This document shows, piece after piece, positions 35,345 to 43,786 of a stretch of DNA of 48,469 bases. Positions within the stretch are counted from its first letter, which is position 1. Each line of letters begins with the position of its first letter. Both the position numbers and the translations under genes were made by a program. Source of the stretch: Pseudoalteromonas sp. G4 (GTDB taxonomy: Bacteria > Pseudomonadota > Gammaproteobacteria > Enterobacterales > Alteromonadaceae); contig NZ_JAPEHW010000021.1 in the NCBI RefSeq assembly GCF_028875915.1, forward strand, positions 1 to 48,469, written 5' to 3'. The notes under the pieces were generated by a model. It was not told where the DNA came from. It ran no database searches and saw nothing but the letters and a program-made list of their open reading frames with translations.

Positions 35345-35463
35345 TGCTTTTTGCTGATTTTCCAGCGAAAGAAGTCCACGTTTACGCAGTTTATCCAAGC
35401 CGCAAGCACTTATCGCCAAAGGTCAGAAAGTTCGTTGAATTGTTACAGCATAAATTGGTTTAA
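35345..35463 (+). pseudogene. Remnant of LysR 3' end (direct repeat, right copy)
   Basis: This sequence reads LLFADFPAKEVHVYAVYPSR and onward to QHKLV and a TAA at 35461-35463, in frame and without any upstream start. The first 101 bp duplicate the lysR end at 32696-32796. It is most likely the original end of the LysR gene, now cut off from its gene by the inserted 2.65-kb segment. The amidohydrolase gene follows after 127 bp. Confidence 0.88.
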
Positions 35464-35590
35464 TTTTTTGATCTGTAATAACAATACCTTAATTAATTTG
35501 TTCCTTTTTTAGGGTAAATGAGTTTTACTAACGATGAGGCAATTTTTTAAATAGTTAACTCAAAAATGATTAAGTAAAGGAGAATACATT

Positions 35591-37336
35591 ATGAAATGGC
35601 ATTGGATGATGGCAAGTGCTGTTGGGCTTTCACTAACTGGGTGTTTTTCAGAAAAGCCAACACAAAGTGAAGCCGTTACAAAACCATTGGCAGTAACTGC
35701 AGCCGATAAAATTTACTTTGGCGGTGACATATTAACAATGGAAGGTGAAAAGCCTGAGTACGCAGAAGCAATTGCGACGTTAGGTGAAAAAATCATTTTT
35801 GTAGGAGATTTAGATGATGCGTTAGCCCACAAATTTGGTAAAACAGAATTAGTCGACCTAAATGGTAATTCACTATTACCTGGTTTTTTTGACCCGCATA
35901 GTCATGTTTACGGCGTAGGTTTACAAGCCGTAGTTGCAAATGTGTTACCGCCACCAGATGGCAATGCGAATACCGTTGACAGTATTATTGAAATCTTAAA
36001 AGCCGCTGACCAAGACGAAACACAGCGTTTATTTATTGAAAAAACAGGCTGGATCTTAGGTTTTGGTTATGACGATGCCCAGCTTGACCGTTACCCCACC
36101 AAAGAAGACCTAGATAAGGTGAGCACTGAAAAGCCCGTACTTATTGTGCATACCTCGGGTCATTTAAGTGTGGCAAATAGCAAAGCTCTTGAACTAAGTG
36201 GCATCAACGCTGAATCACAAAACCCACAAGGTGGTGTAATACGTCGTATTGAAGGTAGCCAAGAACCTAACGGCGTGCTTGAAGAGAACGCGCATTTTGC
36301 GATGTTATTCAGTTTAAATAAACTGATAGATAAAGACTTGCAAGATGTAATGCTTGAAGCCTCGCAAAAAATGTATGCTAAATTTGGCTACACCACCGCA
36401 CAAGAAGGCCGAACAACAACGGAAGGTTATGAAGCACTTAAGCGTGCGTCAAATAAAGGTGAGTTACTAATTGATGTTGTTGCATACGCCGATATGGCAT
36501 CAAGCAGTGACTTTATGAGCTCGCCTTACAATGCACCTACTTACACCAACCATTTTCGCATTGGTGGTGTAAAACTGAACTTTGATGGCTCACCTCAAGG
36601 TAAAACAGCGTGGTTAACACAGCCTTATTTTCATCCGCCTCATGGGCAAAATAAAGATTATGCAGGTTACCCAACGTTTAAAAATGAAGCTGCCTACAAC
36701 TATGTAGAAACAGCATTTAAAAATGATTGGCAGGTATTAACCCATGCCAATGGCGATGCGGCAATTGAGCAATTTATTACAGCAGTAGAAAAAGCAAATA
36801 CTAAACTTGGCAAGCAAGATCGTCGACCTGTACTTATTCATGGTCAAACCATTCGCCAAGATCAAATTGCACGGCTAAAAGATGCGGGAATATTCCCGGC
36901 CTTATACCCAATGCACACTTTTTATTGGGGGGATTGGCATCGCGATTCGGTGTTAGGTGAACCTCGTGCTGATTTTATCTCACCAACCAAAGCAATACTT
37001 GATGCAGGAATGATTTTCAGTAGTCATCATGATGCACCTGTGGCATTGCCAAGCTCGTTTAGAGTTCTTGATGCTACGGTAAATCGTACCACGCGCACCA
37101 ATAAAGTGCTTGGCCCTGATCAGCGCGTAGGTGCCTACACTGGTTTAAAATCAATGACGCTTTGGCCTGCTTATCAGCACTTTGAGCAAAATAGTAAAGG
37201 CAGCTTAAAAGTGGGTAAACAAGCGGATTTAATCATTTTGGACAAAAACCCACTTAAAGTAGCGCCTGAAACATTAAAAGATTTACAAGTAATTGAAACC
37301 ATTAGTCGTGGACAATCGGTCTACCAACGTCAATAA
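35591..37336 (+). CDS. Amidohydrolase family 3 lipoprotein (YtcJ-like)
   Basis: A 581-aa protein with lipobox LTGC (Cys18), so it is membrane-attached outside the cytoplasm. The metal-dependent hydrolase fold is shown by the first ligand pair LPGFFDPHSHVYG (His103, His105), THANGDAAIEQF with a further metal His, ILIHGQT-like strand (VLIHGQTIR) and the late SSHHDAPV. The C-terminal KVGKQADLIILDKNPL is the usual end of the composite beta-domain. It should cleave amide or ester bonds of an unknown substrate. AGGAG lies upstream of the ATG. It was probably once directly behind the LysR gene. A terminator follows. Confidence 0.88.
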   Translation: MKWHWMMASAVGLSLTGCFSEKPTQSEAVTKPLAVTAADKIYFGGDILTMEGEKPEYAEAIATLGEKIIFVGDLDDALAHKFGKTELVDLNGNSLLPGFFDPHSHVYGVGLQAVVANVLPPPDGNANTVDSIIEILKAADQDETQRLFIEKTGWILGFGYDDAQLDRYPTKEDLDKVSTEKPVLIVHTSGHLSVANSKALELSGINAESQNPQGGVIRRIEGSQEPNGVLEENAHFAMLFSLNKLIDKDLQDVMLEASQKMYAKFGYTTAQEGRTTTEGYEALKRASNKGELLIDVVAYADMASSSDFMSSPYNAPTYTNHFRIGGVKLNFDGSPQGKTAWLTQPYFHPPHGQNKDYAGYPTFKNEAAYNYVETAFKNDWQVLTHANGDAAIEQFITAVEKANTKLGKQDRRPVLIHGQTIRQDQIARLKDAGIFPALYPMHTFYWGDWHRDSVLGEPRADFISPTKAILDAGMIFSSHHDAPVALPSSFRVLDATVNRTTRTNKVLGPDQRVGAYTGLKSMTLWPAYQHFEQNSKGSLKVGKQADLIILDKNPLKVAPETLKDLQVIETISRGQSVYQRQ

Positions 37337-37356
37337 AAGAGCCTTTTTATAAAAAG

Positions 37357-37380
37357 AAAAGGGATCTTTGGGTCCCTTTT
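37357..37380 (+). terminator. Terminator of the amidohydrolase gene
   Basis: AAAAGGGA (37357-37364) pairs with TCCCTTTT (37373-37380) about 20 bp after the stop codon; the T-run is the 3' arm and continues weakly. Confidence 0.7.
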
Positions 37381-37420
37381 CATTTAAAATTTAAAAATGG
37401 TTTTTAAGGCAATGGTCAGG

Positions 37421-37726
37421 GTCTGTTGACTTTTCAATTTCGTTTTTGCAGCAGTTTGATTGGGTTTTATACAAGGCAGAGACTGCATGGCATAGTTATT
37501 CTATGTGAGTCAGCAGATAACACAGTAGAAAACCCAATCAAGCTCTGCCGAAGGGTTCTTTTGAGCGTACTTTTATAATTGTTGCCTACATGGATGCAGG
37601 TAAGCGCCGAGAGCAGGATGCGGAAGCTTTGCTCGATATTCGCTTAGATTGCTAGACCACACACCGAGTGTCGCGATAAAAACTCGCTCAAACAGAACGA
37701 AAATAGAACAGCAAAGGTCAACAGAC
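37421..37726. mobile_element. MITE-like repeat element with terminal inverted repeats
   Basis: A non-coding element of about 306 bp ends in perfect 10-bp inverted repeats: GTCTGTTGAC (37421-37430) and GTCAACAGAC (37717-37726), with looser similarity further in. Inside, GATTGGGTTTT (37458-37468) pairs with AAAACCCAATC (37529-37539). GGCAGAG (37475-37481) pairs with CTCTGCC (37543-37549). These two stems cross, as in a pseudoknot. A small hairpin CATAG-TTATT-CTATG (37491-37505) sits between them. No reading frame of note is seen. The right end abuts the stop codon of the 139-aa gene. It may be a non-autonomous transposon or a structured repeat RNA. Copy number elsewhere cannot be judged. Confidence 0.6.
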
Positions 37727-37727
37727 T

Positions 37728-38147
37728 CTAATGAAAATAACTCGGTAAATTTTCAATACCAACAAACTTAAGTGCCAAGTCACATTGTTTTGGCGAAAAA
37801 ATTTCACATTTCACCAGCGAGTTCGAAACCATTAATTGATAACCTTTAAATACTTGCATTAGAGAGTGATTATTCGGGTCAATAATCACTGCCACAGAAG
37901 ATGCTTTACTGATAACACGCCTATCTTTCATGGTGTTAGCTATCTTCATCAAAGCGTTTAAATTTCCAGATATTTTATTAACCAAGCGGTAATCGTAAAG
38001 GGCGTTAATGCCCATAGAAAACGCTGGGTCGTTTAGTAATTCTTGTTGATGCGTATATAAATCATCAATACAAAGGTCGTGATTAGGCTTGCACATAATC
38101 AGTCCAAGCGCGTCATTGATTTGGTAATTCATGTATTTGAATGACAT
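37728..38147 (-). CDS. Hypothetical protein, STAS/SpoIIAA-like pattern
   Basis: A 139-aa soluble protein with no signal peptide or membrane segment. Its layout (alternating strands and helices, with LGLIMCKPNHDLCIDDLYTHQQ followed by ALYDYRLVNKISGNLNALMK) resembles small SpoIIAA/STAS-like proteins of marine bacteria. These read a short strand, then an Asp-Phe- or Asp-Tyr-type D-x-R motif. The match is weak and no function is assigned. It stands alone, with the MITE-like element ending 1 bp after its stop codon, so its original 3' flank may have been disturbed. Confidence 0.6.
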   Translation of the reverse strand: MSFKYMNYQINDALGLIMCKPNHDLCIDDLYTHQQELLNDPAFSMGINALYDYRLVNKISGNLNALMKIANTMKDRRVISKASSVAVIIDPNNHSLMQVFKGYQLMVSNSLVKCEIFSPKQCDLALKFVGIENLPSYFH

Positions 38148-38583
38148 TTTTGTCGATATTTAGTTACTACATTTTAGATTTATCAGCCAATCGCGTTGTT
38201 TTTGTTTTTAATACGAAGAGCTGCATTTCTAATATTCTTATTATTGCAATCAGTTGCTTTAAATAGTGTTCGAAACCACATCCTTAGCAGCGAATTTGAT
38301 ACAACAGCATTTAGCATTTGAGTTCATAAAACGAACTTTTTCTTTTTGCATTTTAAGTGCGTGTTATATCAATAATCTTTCACTCTACTGCAATTTATTA
38401 AAGAGTGCTAGCAACAGATAAAGGCCAATTCAAAAATAATTTTATTAGTATTATTAATGGTTTAATTTGTGAACATTTTTATTTTGTTTGGGTAACTGTT
38501 ACCAATTTGATGGTTCTATTAGCTGAGGTGTGGTGTGCGCGGTATGGAATAAATTAAACGTAAAAAGAACTATTAAAAGTTAT
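38148..38583. other. Gene-free stretch
   Basis: No reading frame with supporting signals is visible. The only notable site is the palindrome GGTAACTGTTACC at 38491-38503 (6-bp arms around a single T), which has the form of a LacI/GntR-type operator but has no obvious target gene next to it. The region is A+T-rich. Confidence 0.5.
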
Positions 38584-38618
38584 AAAAAAGCACTTACTGT
38601 TTAGTTAAGTGCTTTTTT
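38584..38618. terminator. Bidirectional terminator
   Basis: AAAAAAGCACTTA (38584-38596) pairs perfectly with TAAGTGCTTTTTT (38606-38618). Runs of A and T on both sides make it functional in both directions. It lies downstream of the 46-aa gene on the minus strand. Confidence 0.85.
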
Positions 38619-38678
38619 ACAATGTACTGTTTTGCTGCATAAGCGCTCCTATAATTGGTTGGGCTATTTGTTAAATCA

Positions 38679-38819
38679 TTACTTTAATACCAAGTAAGTT
38701 GCACCAATCAATGTCCCAGTTACAAGTGCCATCGACATACCCGCAGTAATAAGGCTTGCAACAACAAAGGTAGTTAAACCAGCTGTAAATAATAAATCAA
38801 ATGCATTTGAGGTGTTCAT
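38679..38819 (-). CDS. 46-aa single-helix membrane protein
   Basis: A short gene encoding MNTSNAFDLLFTAGLTTFVV and 26 more residues ending in LGV-like hydrophobic TYLVLK. The chain is almost wholly apolar with small residues (Gly, Ala, Thr, Ser). It forms one long or two short helices (about 8-43) with a single basic residue at the end. AGGA lies 9 nt before the ATG, and a strong terminator (38584-38618) follows 60 bp after the stop, so a real transcript is likely. No family is recognised. The high Gly/Ala/Thr content recalls small helix-packing membrane peptides, but a role cannot be assigned. Confidence 0.6.
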   Translation of the reverse strand: MNTSNAFDLLFTAGLTTFVVASLITAGMSMALVTGTLIGATYLVLK

Positions 38820-39111
38820 ATCTCTATTCCTAATGTGTTAAGTAAAGCATTTATCGCTTAGGTTATTTATTAAGTCGTAGTTGGGTCTAAAAAGGTTTAA
38901 AAAAGAAACAAAAAAATTTTGAATTTGTTATTTTGAAGTTTGCAAAGATGATATTTAAACTCAATAAAACAATGGTTTAAATTTAATATAACAGGAAGTC
39001 TTTTTCGCTTAGTTAGCAAAATTGAAATGAGCTAGATAACAGAGTTAATAACTTTTTGCTCTTTTAAGGATAAGCGAGTACTGGAAAATACTCAGAAATG
39101 CGTACCGCTTT
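38820..39111. other. Gene-free stretch upstream of the 46-aa gene
   Basis: This is very A+T-rich, with runs such as GGTTTAAAAAAGAAAC. It contains the promoter of the 46-aa gene but no clear -35/-10 pair or palindrome that I can defend. No coding frame is supported on either strand. Confidence 0.5.
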
Positions 39112-39146
39112 AGAAAAACTGGGCAGCTGATTTATTCAACTGCCCA
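39112..39146 (-). terminator. Terminator of the Ig-domain lipoprotein gene
   Basis: TGGGCAG (39120-39126) pairs with CTGCCCA (39140-39146). On the minus strand it is followed by AGTTTTTCT (A-run 39112-39118). It lies 8 bp after the stop at 39154. Confidence 0.75.
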
Positions 39147-39153
39147 TAGCGGG

Positions 39154-41595
39154 TTAATTTAAACCAAGTTCTAACTTCTCATTGAATAGAGAAGCGTTAG
39201 TTTTGACTGGTGTCGCTTTACTGTTAGTACGATCTTTTATAGGTATATAGCTTTCAGGTAATTGAACCGGCCTTTCATTGGACCTTGTAAATTCAGTTAC
39301 GAGCTGCGAAATATATCTATACAGATGCTCATCATTGGGAACCTTATTTTCAGGGTCAATGTATGAACGCCAATGATCATCGAAGTAGAGCGCATTTTGT
39401 AATATCACATGTTTTTCTTCTGGGTGAGTTGTAAGCTGAACACTTGTCCATTTTCGCTCAATGAACATTATACACTCGCTATCGACGTTTGTTTCCCAGA
39501 CTTCTGAATGACAGTGGTTACTAGTACCTGTGATGGTTCCATTGCCACGGTAACGCCTTATTATTAGCTGATTGTTTATGATACGCCATAAACCAACAGA
39601 TTCGTAAATATCCGACTCATCTATATAACCAAGTGGTGTGTCCCACGAATAAGTCGAAAAATATGACAATGTGCCATCCTCTCTTAACTCATACCAGCTT
39701 GCATATGTAGTGTTTAAGTCTTGAGATTTATTTTCGTAAATGTATATGCCTGGTACATTCTCATTTGTCCATGTTAATGAAGTATCTATTTCATAGATTT
39801 TACCGATTTCAGGTGACACTTTATTAGGTTCACTTAAATCATGGGTAAATGTCATAACATTTGCTTGCACATCACTTTTATCCTGTAATTTAGCAATTTT
39901 AACGTTAAGCTTTTCAGCCATTAGTTCAAGTTCACCATCATTATTAATAGACCACTCGGCATTATGCACAGCGGTATTAAAGTCTTTATCAATAACAGAT
40001 TCAATTGTTGCAGTTTTGCTCGACTCAGCATTAAAGCGCACCTTTGCAGCAGTCATTTCAATTGGTACCGCTGAATTGTTGTCAGGTAAATTGTAATGGA
40101 CAGGGTTATTTGGTAAAGACATACTTATAATGAAATCTTTGCTTGCTTTTATTGGCGTTAATACATCGTTGGTTAGTTTCTTATTCTGAGATGCCACATT
40201 GAAAAATGCATCAGTTTCTGGATATTCAGTTTCTATCACATCGTTTGTGACAATGTCTTTATATTCAATTTCATGTGAAATGAGAAGTATTGATAGCTTA
40301 TTACCTTGATAGACATTATTAATGTTATAACTCTTAATATACCCATTTGCTTGTACTTGCTCATATGAGTACTTAGGATATATATAGGCAACCTTATAAA
40401 ATAGTGGTTCTTCAAATTGTAGTTTTAGCCCTTTATTATTTTCAGCCCAAGAGATAGAGTTTTGTTCTTTAGTCAGTGATGTAATTAATGTTCCTGTACC
40501 ATTTTCATTAAGTACAAGTTTTCCTATAGCTAAATAGTAAGGAGAACCCATTTCAAGGCTTACACGCTTTCCAATAGTTTCTTTATCCGCTAAAAGTTCA
40601 GATTCTAGGTTACCCAATAAGGTGCTTTGATAATTATTAAATGCATAAAATAACTGTGTAATAGCCTGTTTATTAGAAAAAAGTTGATAGGTATTCTCAA
40701 AATTCTCCGGCATCAGCTCAGCTGGTAGATCACTTATATTATCAATGAGATATTTCATCATCGCAGCATAGGTTTTTAAAATATCGATATTGAGGTTATT
40801 AAGTGCTGTTTGATATTGTTCAACACTAACAACTGCTTGATCATTGTTTTGCTGTACCATTAAAGCCGCAACTACGGTACTAAAATGACTAAGTTTTAAG
40901 CCTATATGCTCATTAGCTGATAACCTGTTTTCGTGACTTTCTGCAAGTTCAACAACATCATCTATATTTCCAAGTTCAGAAACTAATTTGATAACACTGT
41001 TGGTGCTAGGACCTGTTGCTGATAACGTCAACAACTGCTCTTGGTAGTCATCATCAACATTAATGTTGAGTTGATAACTGCCCACTTCATTTGACTGGGT
41101 AGTAAATTGCAGATCACCTAATTGCGCCGTAATATTAGCATTTGCTATTGTTTTACCTGTTGTGACTTGACCAGAGAGGGTAAAGCTAGCAATGATATTA
41201 GGTTCAACGGTGAGCGTCATACTTTCAGATGTTTGTGCGCCATCATCATCTGTAACCGTTACCTTAAACGTTAATTCTGTATTTTCTACAATCGATGGCG
41301 CAGAAAATGTCAGGTGATTGCTGGTAGTATTTGATAATTCAACATTAATACCGCTGGTTTGTTGCCATTGGTAAGACTGAATTGTGCCATCTGTATCAGA
41401 AGCTGAAGCTGAAATGGTGACTTCAGACTTCTCAATAACAGTTTGATTAGTAAGTGATACGATAGGTGCGATATTTTGAACCGTATTATCGTTATTGGTG
41501 TTTGTATCTGGTTTTGAGCTACTGCCCCCACCGCAACCAACTAAGCTGAGTGCGGCTACGACAAGCAAACAAGATTTGTTTAAATGAATATCCAT
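39154..41595 (-). CDS. Large lipoprotein with PKD/Ig-like domain
   Basis: An 813-aa lipoprotein, lipobox SLVGC (Cys21) followed by GGGSSSKPDTNTNNDN, a common flexible linker in marine gammaproteobacterial surface lipoproteins. Residues about 43-132 form a PKD/REJ-type Ig-like domain (SASASDTDGTIQSYQWQQTSG and VTDDDGAQTSESMTLTV). A carboxypeptidase-regulatory-like fold may follow (LSGQVTTGKTIANANITAQLGD, 138-190). The remaining 600 residues are unrecognised, with beta-rich segments and several Trp/Tyr-rich stretches near the end. It is probably exposed on the cell surface. The ATG has no visible ribosome site. No binding partner is suggested by the neighbours. Confidence 0.72.
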   Translation of the reverse strand: MDIHLNKSCLLVVAALSLVGCGGGSSSKPDTNTNNDNTVQNIAPIVSLTNQTVIEKSEVTISASASDTDGTIQSYQWQQTSGINVELSNTTSNHLTFSAPSIVENTELTFKVTVTDDDGAQTSESMTLTVEPNIIASFTLSGQVTTGKTIANANITAQLGDLQFTTQSNEVGSYQLNINVDDDYQEQLLTLSATGPSTNSVIKLVSELGNIDDVVELAESHENRLSANEHIGLKLSHFSTVVAALMVQQNNDQAVVSVEQYQTALNNLNIDILKTYAAMMKYLIDNISDLPAELMPENFENTYQLFSNKQAITQLFYAFNNYQSTLLGNLESELLADKETIGKRVSLEMGSPYYLAIGKLVLNENGTGTLITSLTKEQNSISWAENNKGLKLQFEEPLFYKVAYIYPKYSYEQVQANGYIKSYNINNVYQGNKLSILLISHEIEYKDIVTNDVIETEYPETDAFFNVASQNKKLTNDVLTPIKASKDFIISMSLPNNPVHYNLPDNNSAVPIEMTAAKVRFNAESSKTATIESVIDKDFNTAVHNAEWSINNDGELELMAEKLNVKIAKLQDKSDVQANVMTFTHDLSEPNKVSPEIGKIYEIDTSLTWTNENVPGIYIYENKSQDLNTTYASWYELREDGTLSYFSTYSWDTPLGYIDESDIYESVGLWRIINNQLIIRRYRGNGTITGTSNHCHSEVWETNVDSECIMFIERKWTSVQLTTHPEEKHVILQNALYFDDHWRSYIDPENKVPNDEHLYRYISQLVTEFTRSNERPVQLPESYIPIKDRTNSKATPVKTNASLFNEKLELGLN

Positions 41596-41724
41596 ATAAG
41601 TGTAATTGTTATTTTAAAAGGGAAGTCATCATACTTATATGAAGTTTTATTTTGAAGTTACCGCCCTTTAATAATGTGTTGATTTTGTGATGAATTGTAA
41701 ACACATTTATTGTTGTAGCTAATC

Positions 41725-42183
41725 TCAGTTCGAGCTTAATTCTGTTACTGATTTTCCTTTCACAACAAACACTTTGTGGAATTCTGATTCCGAAACACTG
41801 ACGTTCAGACCACTTAGTAGCTTAACCATTTCAGGGGTTGTGTTGCTATGACCCACAATAACGATAGTGCCTTTTAATGTTTTAAGTTGCGTTGCCAATG
41901 CACTGAGTTGGCGTGGATTGTAATGCGTTACGGTAATAGCAAGCTTGTCGCTAAGGGGCTTAGCTGTTTCTAATGTACGATTATAATTAGAGCTAAAAAT
42001 ATGCTTAATATCATAGTCCTTCAATAGTGTTACAAGGCGCTCTGCACGTGCTTGGCCTGCTTCGGTTAGGCTTGGGTTTGGCCCTTCTTTTTTCTCGGCG
42101 TGACGTAATAAAATAAACGTATCTGGCGATGCAAATACTGTATTTGATAATAATAAAAACAAAATAACCGTTAATAAGCGCAT
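41725..42183 (-). CDS. Exported histidine phosphatase family protein
   Basis: A 152-aa protein when started at 42183 (MRLLTVILFLLLSNTVFA), which gives a clean signal peptide; a longer frame to 42315 overlaps the halogenase gene and lacks one. The catalytic LLRHAEK motif (phosphorylated His) appears right after the signal at about residues 25-31. The second block SLTEAGQARAERL and the late VGHSN carry the Arg and second His of the histidine phosphatase superfamily. SixA- or phosphoglycerate-mutase-like; the substrate is unknown but the site of action is the periplasm. It is the last gene of the halogenase cluster, 80 bp behind the second halogenase-like gene. Confidence 0.85.
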   Translation of the reverse strand: MRLLTVILFLLLSNTVFASPDTFILLRHAEKKEGPNPSLTEAGQARAERLVTLLKDYDIKHIFSSNYNRTLETAKPLSDKLAITVTHYNPRQLSALATQLKTLKGTIVIVGHSNTTPEMVKLLSGLNVSVSESEFHKVFVVKGKSVTELSSN

Positions 42184-42262
42184 GATATAAAAGCCTTTTC
42201 CAACAGGTTGTGAAACAATTTCTGCCACTTTAACTGAGCTTGTTATAAAAGCAAAGGGCGAT

Positions 42263-43786
42263 TTAGTTAAAAATCGCCTCATCGGCAGGGCAGTACTTCT
42301 GTAAAAACGCATCATGGGTTGGCTGCGTTTCCGCGCACTTGTCTAGTGCATTTCTGCCAGCCATAAGACTCTTTGCCAGCGTTTCACTGTTAAGGGCATC
42401 TAGGGTCGGGTTGTAGCCATTGGGGATCACACCCATACCATCAAACACCGCATACCAGCTGGTGGGTTGAAACAGCTCTTCAACACCAGGAATTAGACCA
42501 CCACTTTGTTTAAAAAATGCGATACGCTCAGATAGACTTGCTGGAATAGGTTTTTGTTGCCAATCACGCCAAAACGCTGAGTCGTCACGTTGCGTGGTGC
42601 AGTAGTGCAGCACTAGAAAATCGCGGATTTCTTCGTAATCACCAATAATGCGTCGGTTAAATTCATTTTGTAATACTGGGTTTGCTGTTTTAGTTGGAAA
42701 CATGCGCACAAACAGCGCCAGTGATTTAGACACTAAATGAATTGCAGTAGATTCAAGCGGCTCTAAGAAACCCTGTGCAAGGCCAAGTGATAGGCAGTTT
42801 TTATTCCATACTTTATCGCGCACACCGGTAACAAAGGGGATTACTCTTGGCTCGGTTAGCGGCTCGCCGTCAACATTCTCGAGCAAAGTTTTAATCGCTT
42901 CTTCATCTGAGATGTATTTATCGCAAAATACATAACCATTACCTGTGCGGTGTTGTAGCGGAATATGCCAGCTCCATCCCGCTTTTTGGCCGCGCGAAAC
43001 GGTATAGGGTTTGGTATCGCCTGTGAGTTTGGTTTGTACTGCAACCGCGCGGTTACAGGGTAAATGTTCCGACCAATCTTGGTATTCGGTATTAAGTGCA
43101 TTACCAATCAGTAAGCCCTTAAAGCCTGTACAATCAATAAAAAAGTCGCCGCTTATTGTCTTGCCTGATTTTAATGTGACAGAGGCAATATTGCCGTCAA
43201 GGGTTTTGCTGATTGATTCGACGTGGCCGACAGTGCGTTTTACACCAACATTTTCTGAAAATTTACGCAAATATTGCCCTGCAAGAACAGCATCAAGGTG
43301 CAGTGCAAAGCGGGCGCCAGCAAGCGGTGTATTCATTGCCTGATGCGGTACAAAAAAGTGATTTTTTTCAGATAATACCGCCTCTGGCGAATAGGCCATT
43401 AATGGTGTGCTGTCGCCTTCGGCTTTTTGTTTTAGCCAACATTGGTAAAACTCGTGACCATCAATCTTTTGGCCAACTTCACCAAAAGGGTGAAAATAGC
43501 TATGCGATTCTTGATACCAGTTTTCAAACTGAATACCCCATTTAAAACTGGCTTGAGTGGCTTTTATAAATTCCACTAGATCAATGCCGAGGCTTTCAAG
43601 GGTATCAATGAGCGGTGGAATAGTGGCTTCGCCAACACCAATAATATTGACTTCGTCTGATTCGATCAGCTCAACTTGGGTGTGACTGTCTTTAAAAATA
43701 TTGCCAAGTGTTGCTGCAGCGAGCCAACCCGCAGTGCCGCCACCAACAATCACAAACTTTTCAATGGGATTTTGTGTTAACTGCAT
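42263..43786 (-). CDS. Flavin-dependent tryptophan halogenase family protein (second copy)
   Basis: A 507-aa protein of the tryptophan halogenase family (PF04820 type). Residues 14-21 hold the FAD loop VGGGTAGW. The family's catalytic Lys is present in ATQASFKWGIQFENW (Lys82). The W-x-W-x-I-P motif is WSWHIP (271-276), and LEPLESTAIH contains the second catalytic residue Glu345. These match the Lys79/Glu346 pair of PrnA. Both catalytic residues are therefore kept, so halogenation of an aromatic substrate is possible, using FADH2 from a separate reductase. Its start overlaps the end of the first copy by 10 bp, giving tight translational coupling. Members next to TonB receptors in marine bacteria have not been shown to halogenate, so the true activity is open. 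Confidence 0.87.
   Translation of the reverse strand: MQLTQNPIEKFVIVGGGTAGWLAAATLGNIFKDSHTQVELIESDEVNIIGVGEATIPPLIDTLESLGIDLVEFIKATQASFKWGIQFENWYQESHSYFHPFGEVGQKIDGHEFYQCWLKQKAEGDSTPLMAYSPEAVLSEKNHFFVPHQAMNTPLAGARFALHLDAVLAGQYLRKFSENVGVKRTVGHVESISKTLDGNIASVTLKSGKTISGDFFIDCTGFKGLLIGNALNTEYQDWSEHLPCNRAVAVQTKLTGDTKPYTVSRGQKAGWSWHIPLQHRTGNGYVFCDKYISDEEAIKTLLENVDGEPLTEPRVIPFVTGVRDKVWNKNCLSLGLAQGFLEPLESTAIHLVSKSLALFVRMFPTKTANPVLQNEFNRRIIGDYEEIRDFLVLHYCTTQRDDSAFWRDWQQKPIPASLSERIAFFKQSGGLIPGVEELFQPTSWYAVFDGMGVIPNGYNPTLDALNSETLAKSLMAGRNALDKCAETQPTHDAFLQKYCPADEAIFN

Noticed and set aside
35346..35463. A separate small gene between the heparinase-like and amidohydrolase genes
   Set aside because: It has no start codon and is a copy of the LysR 3' end, so it is a remnant.
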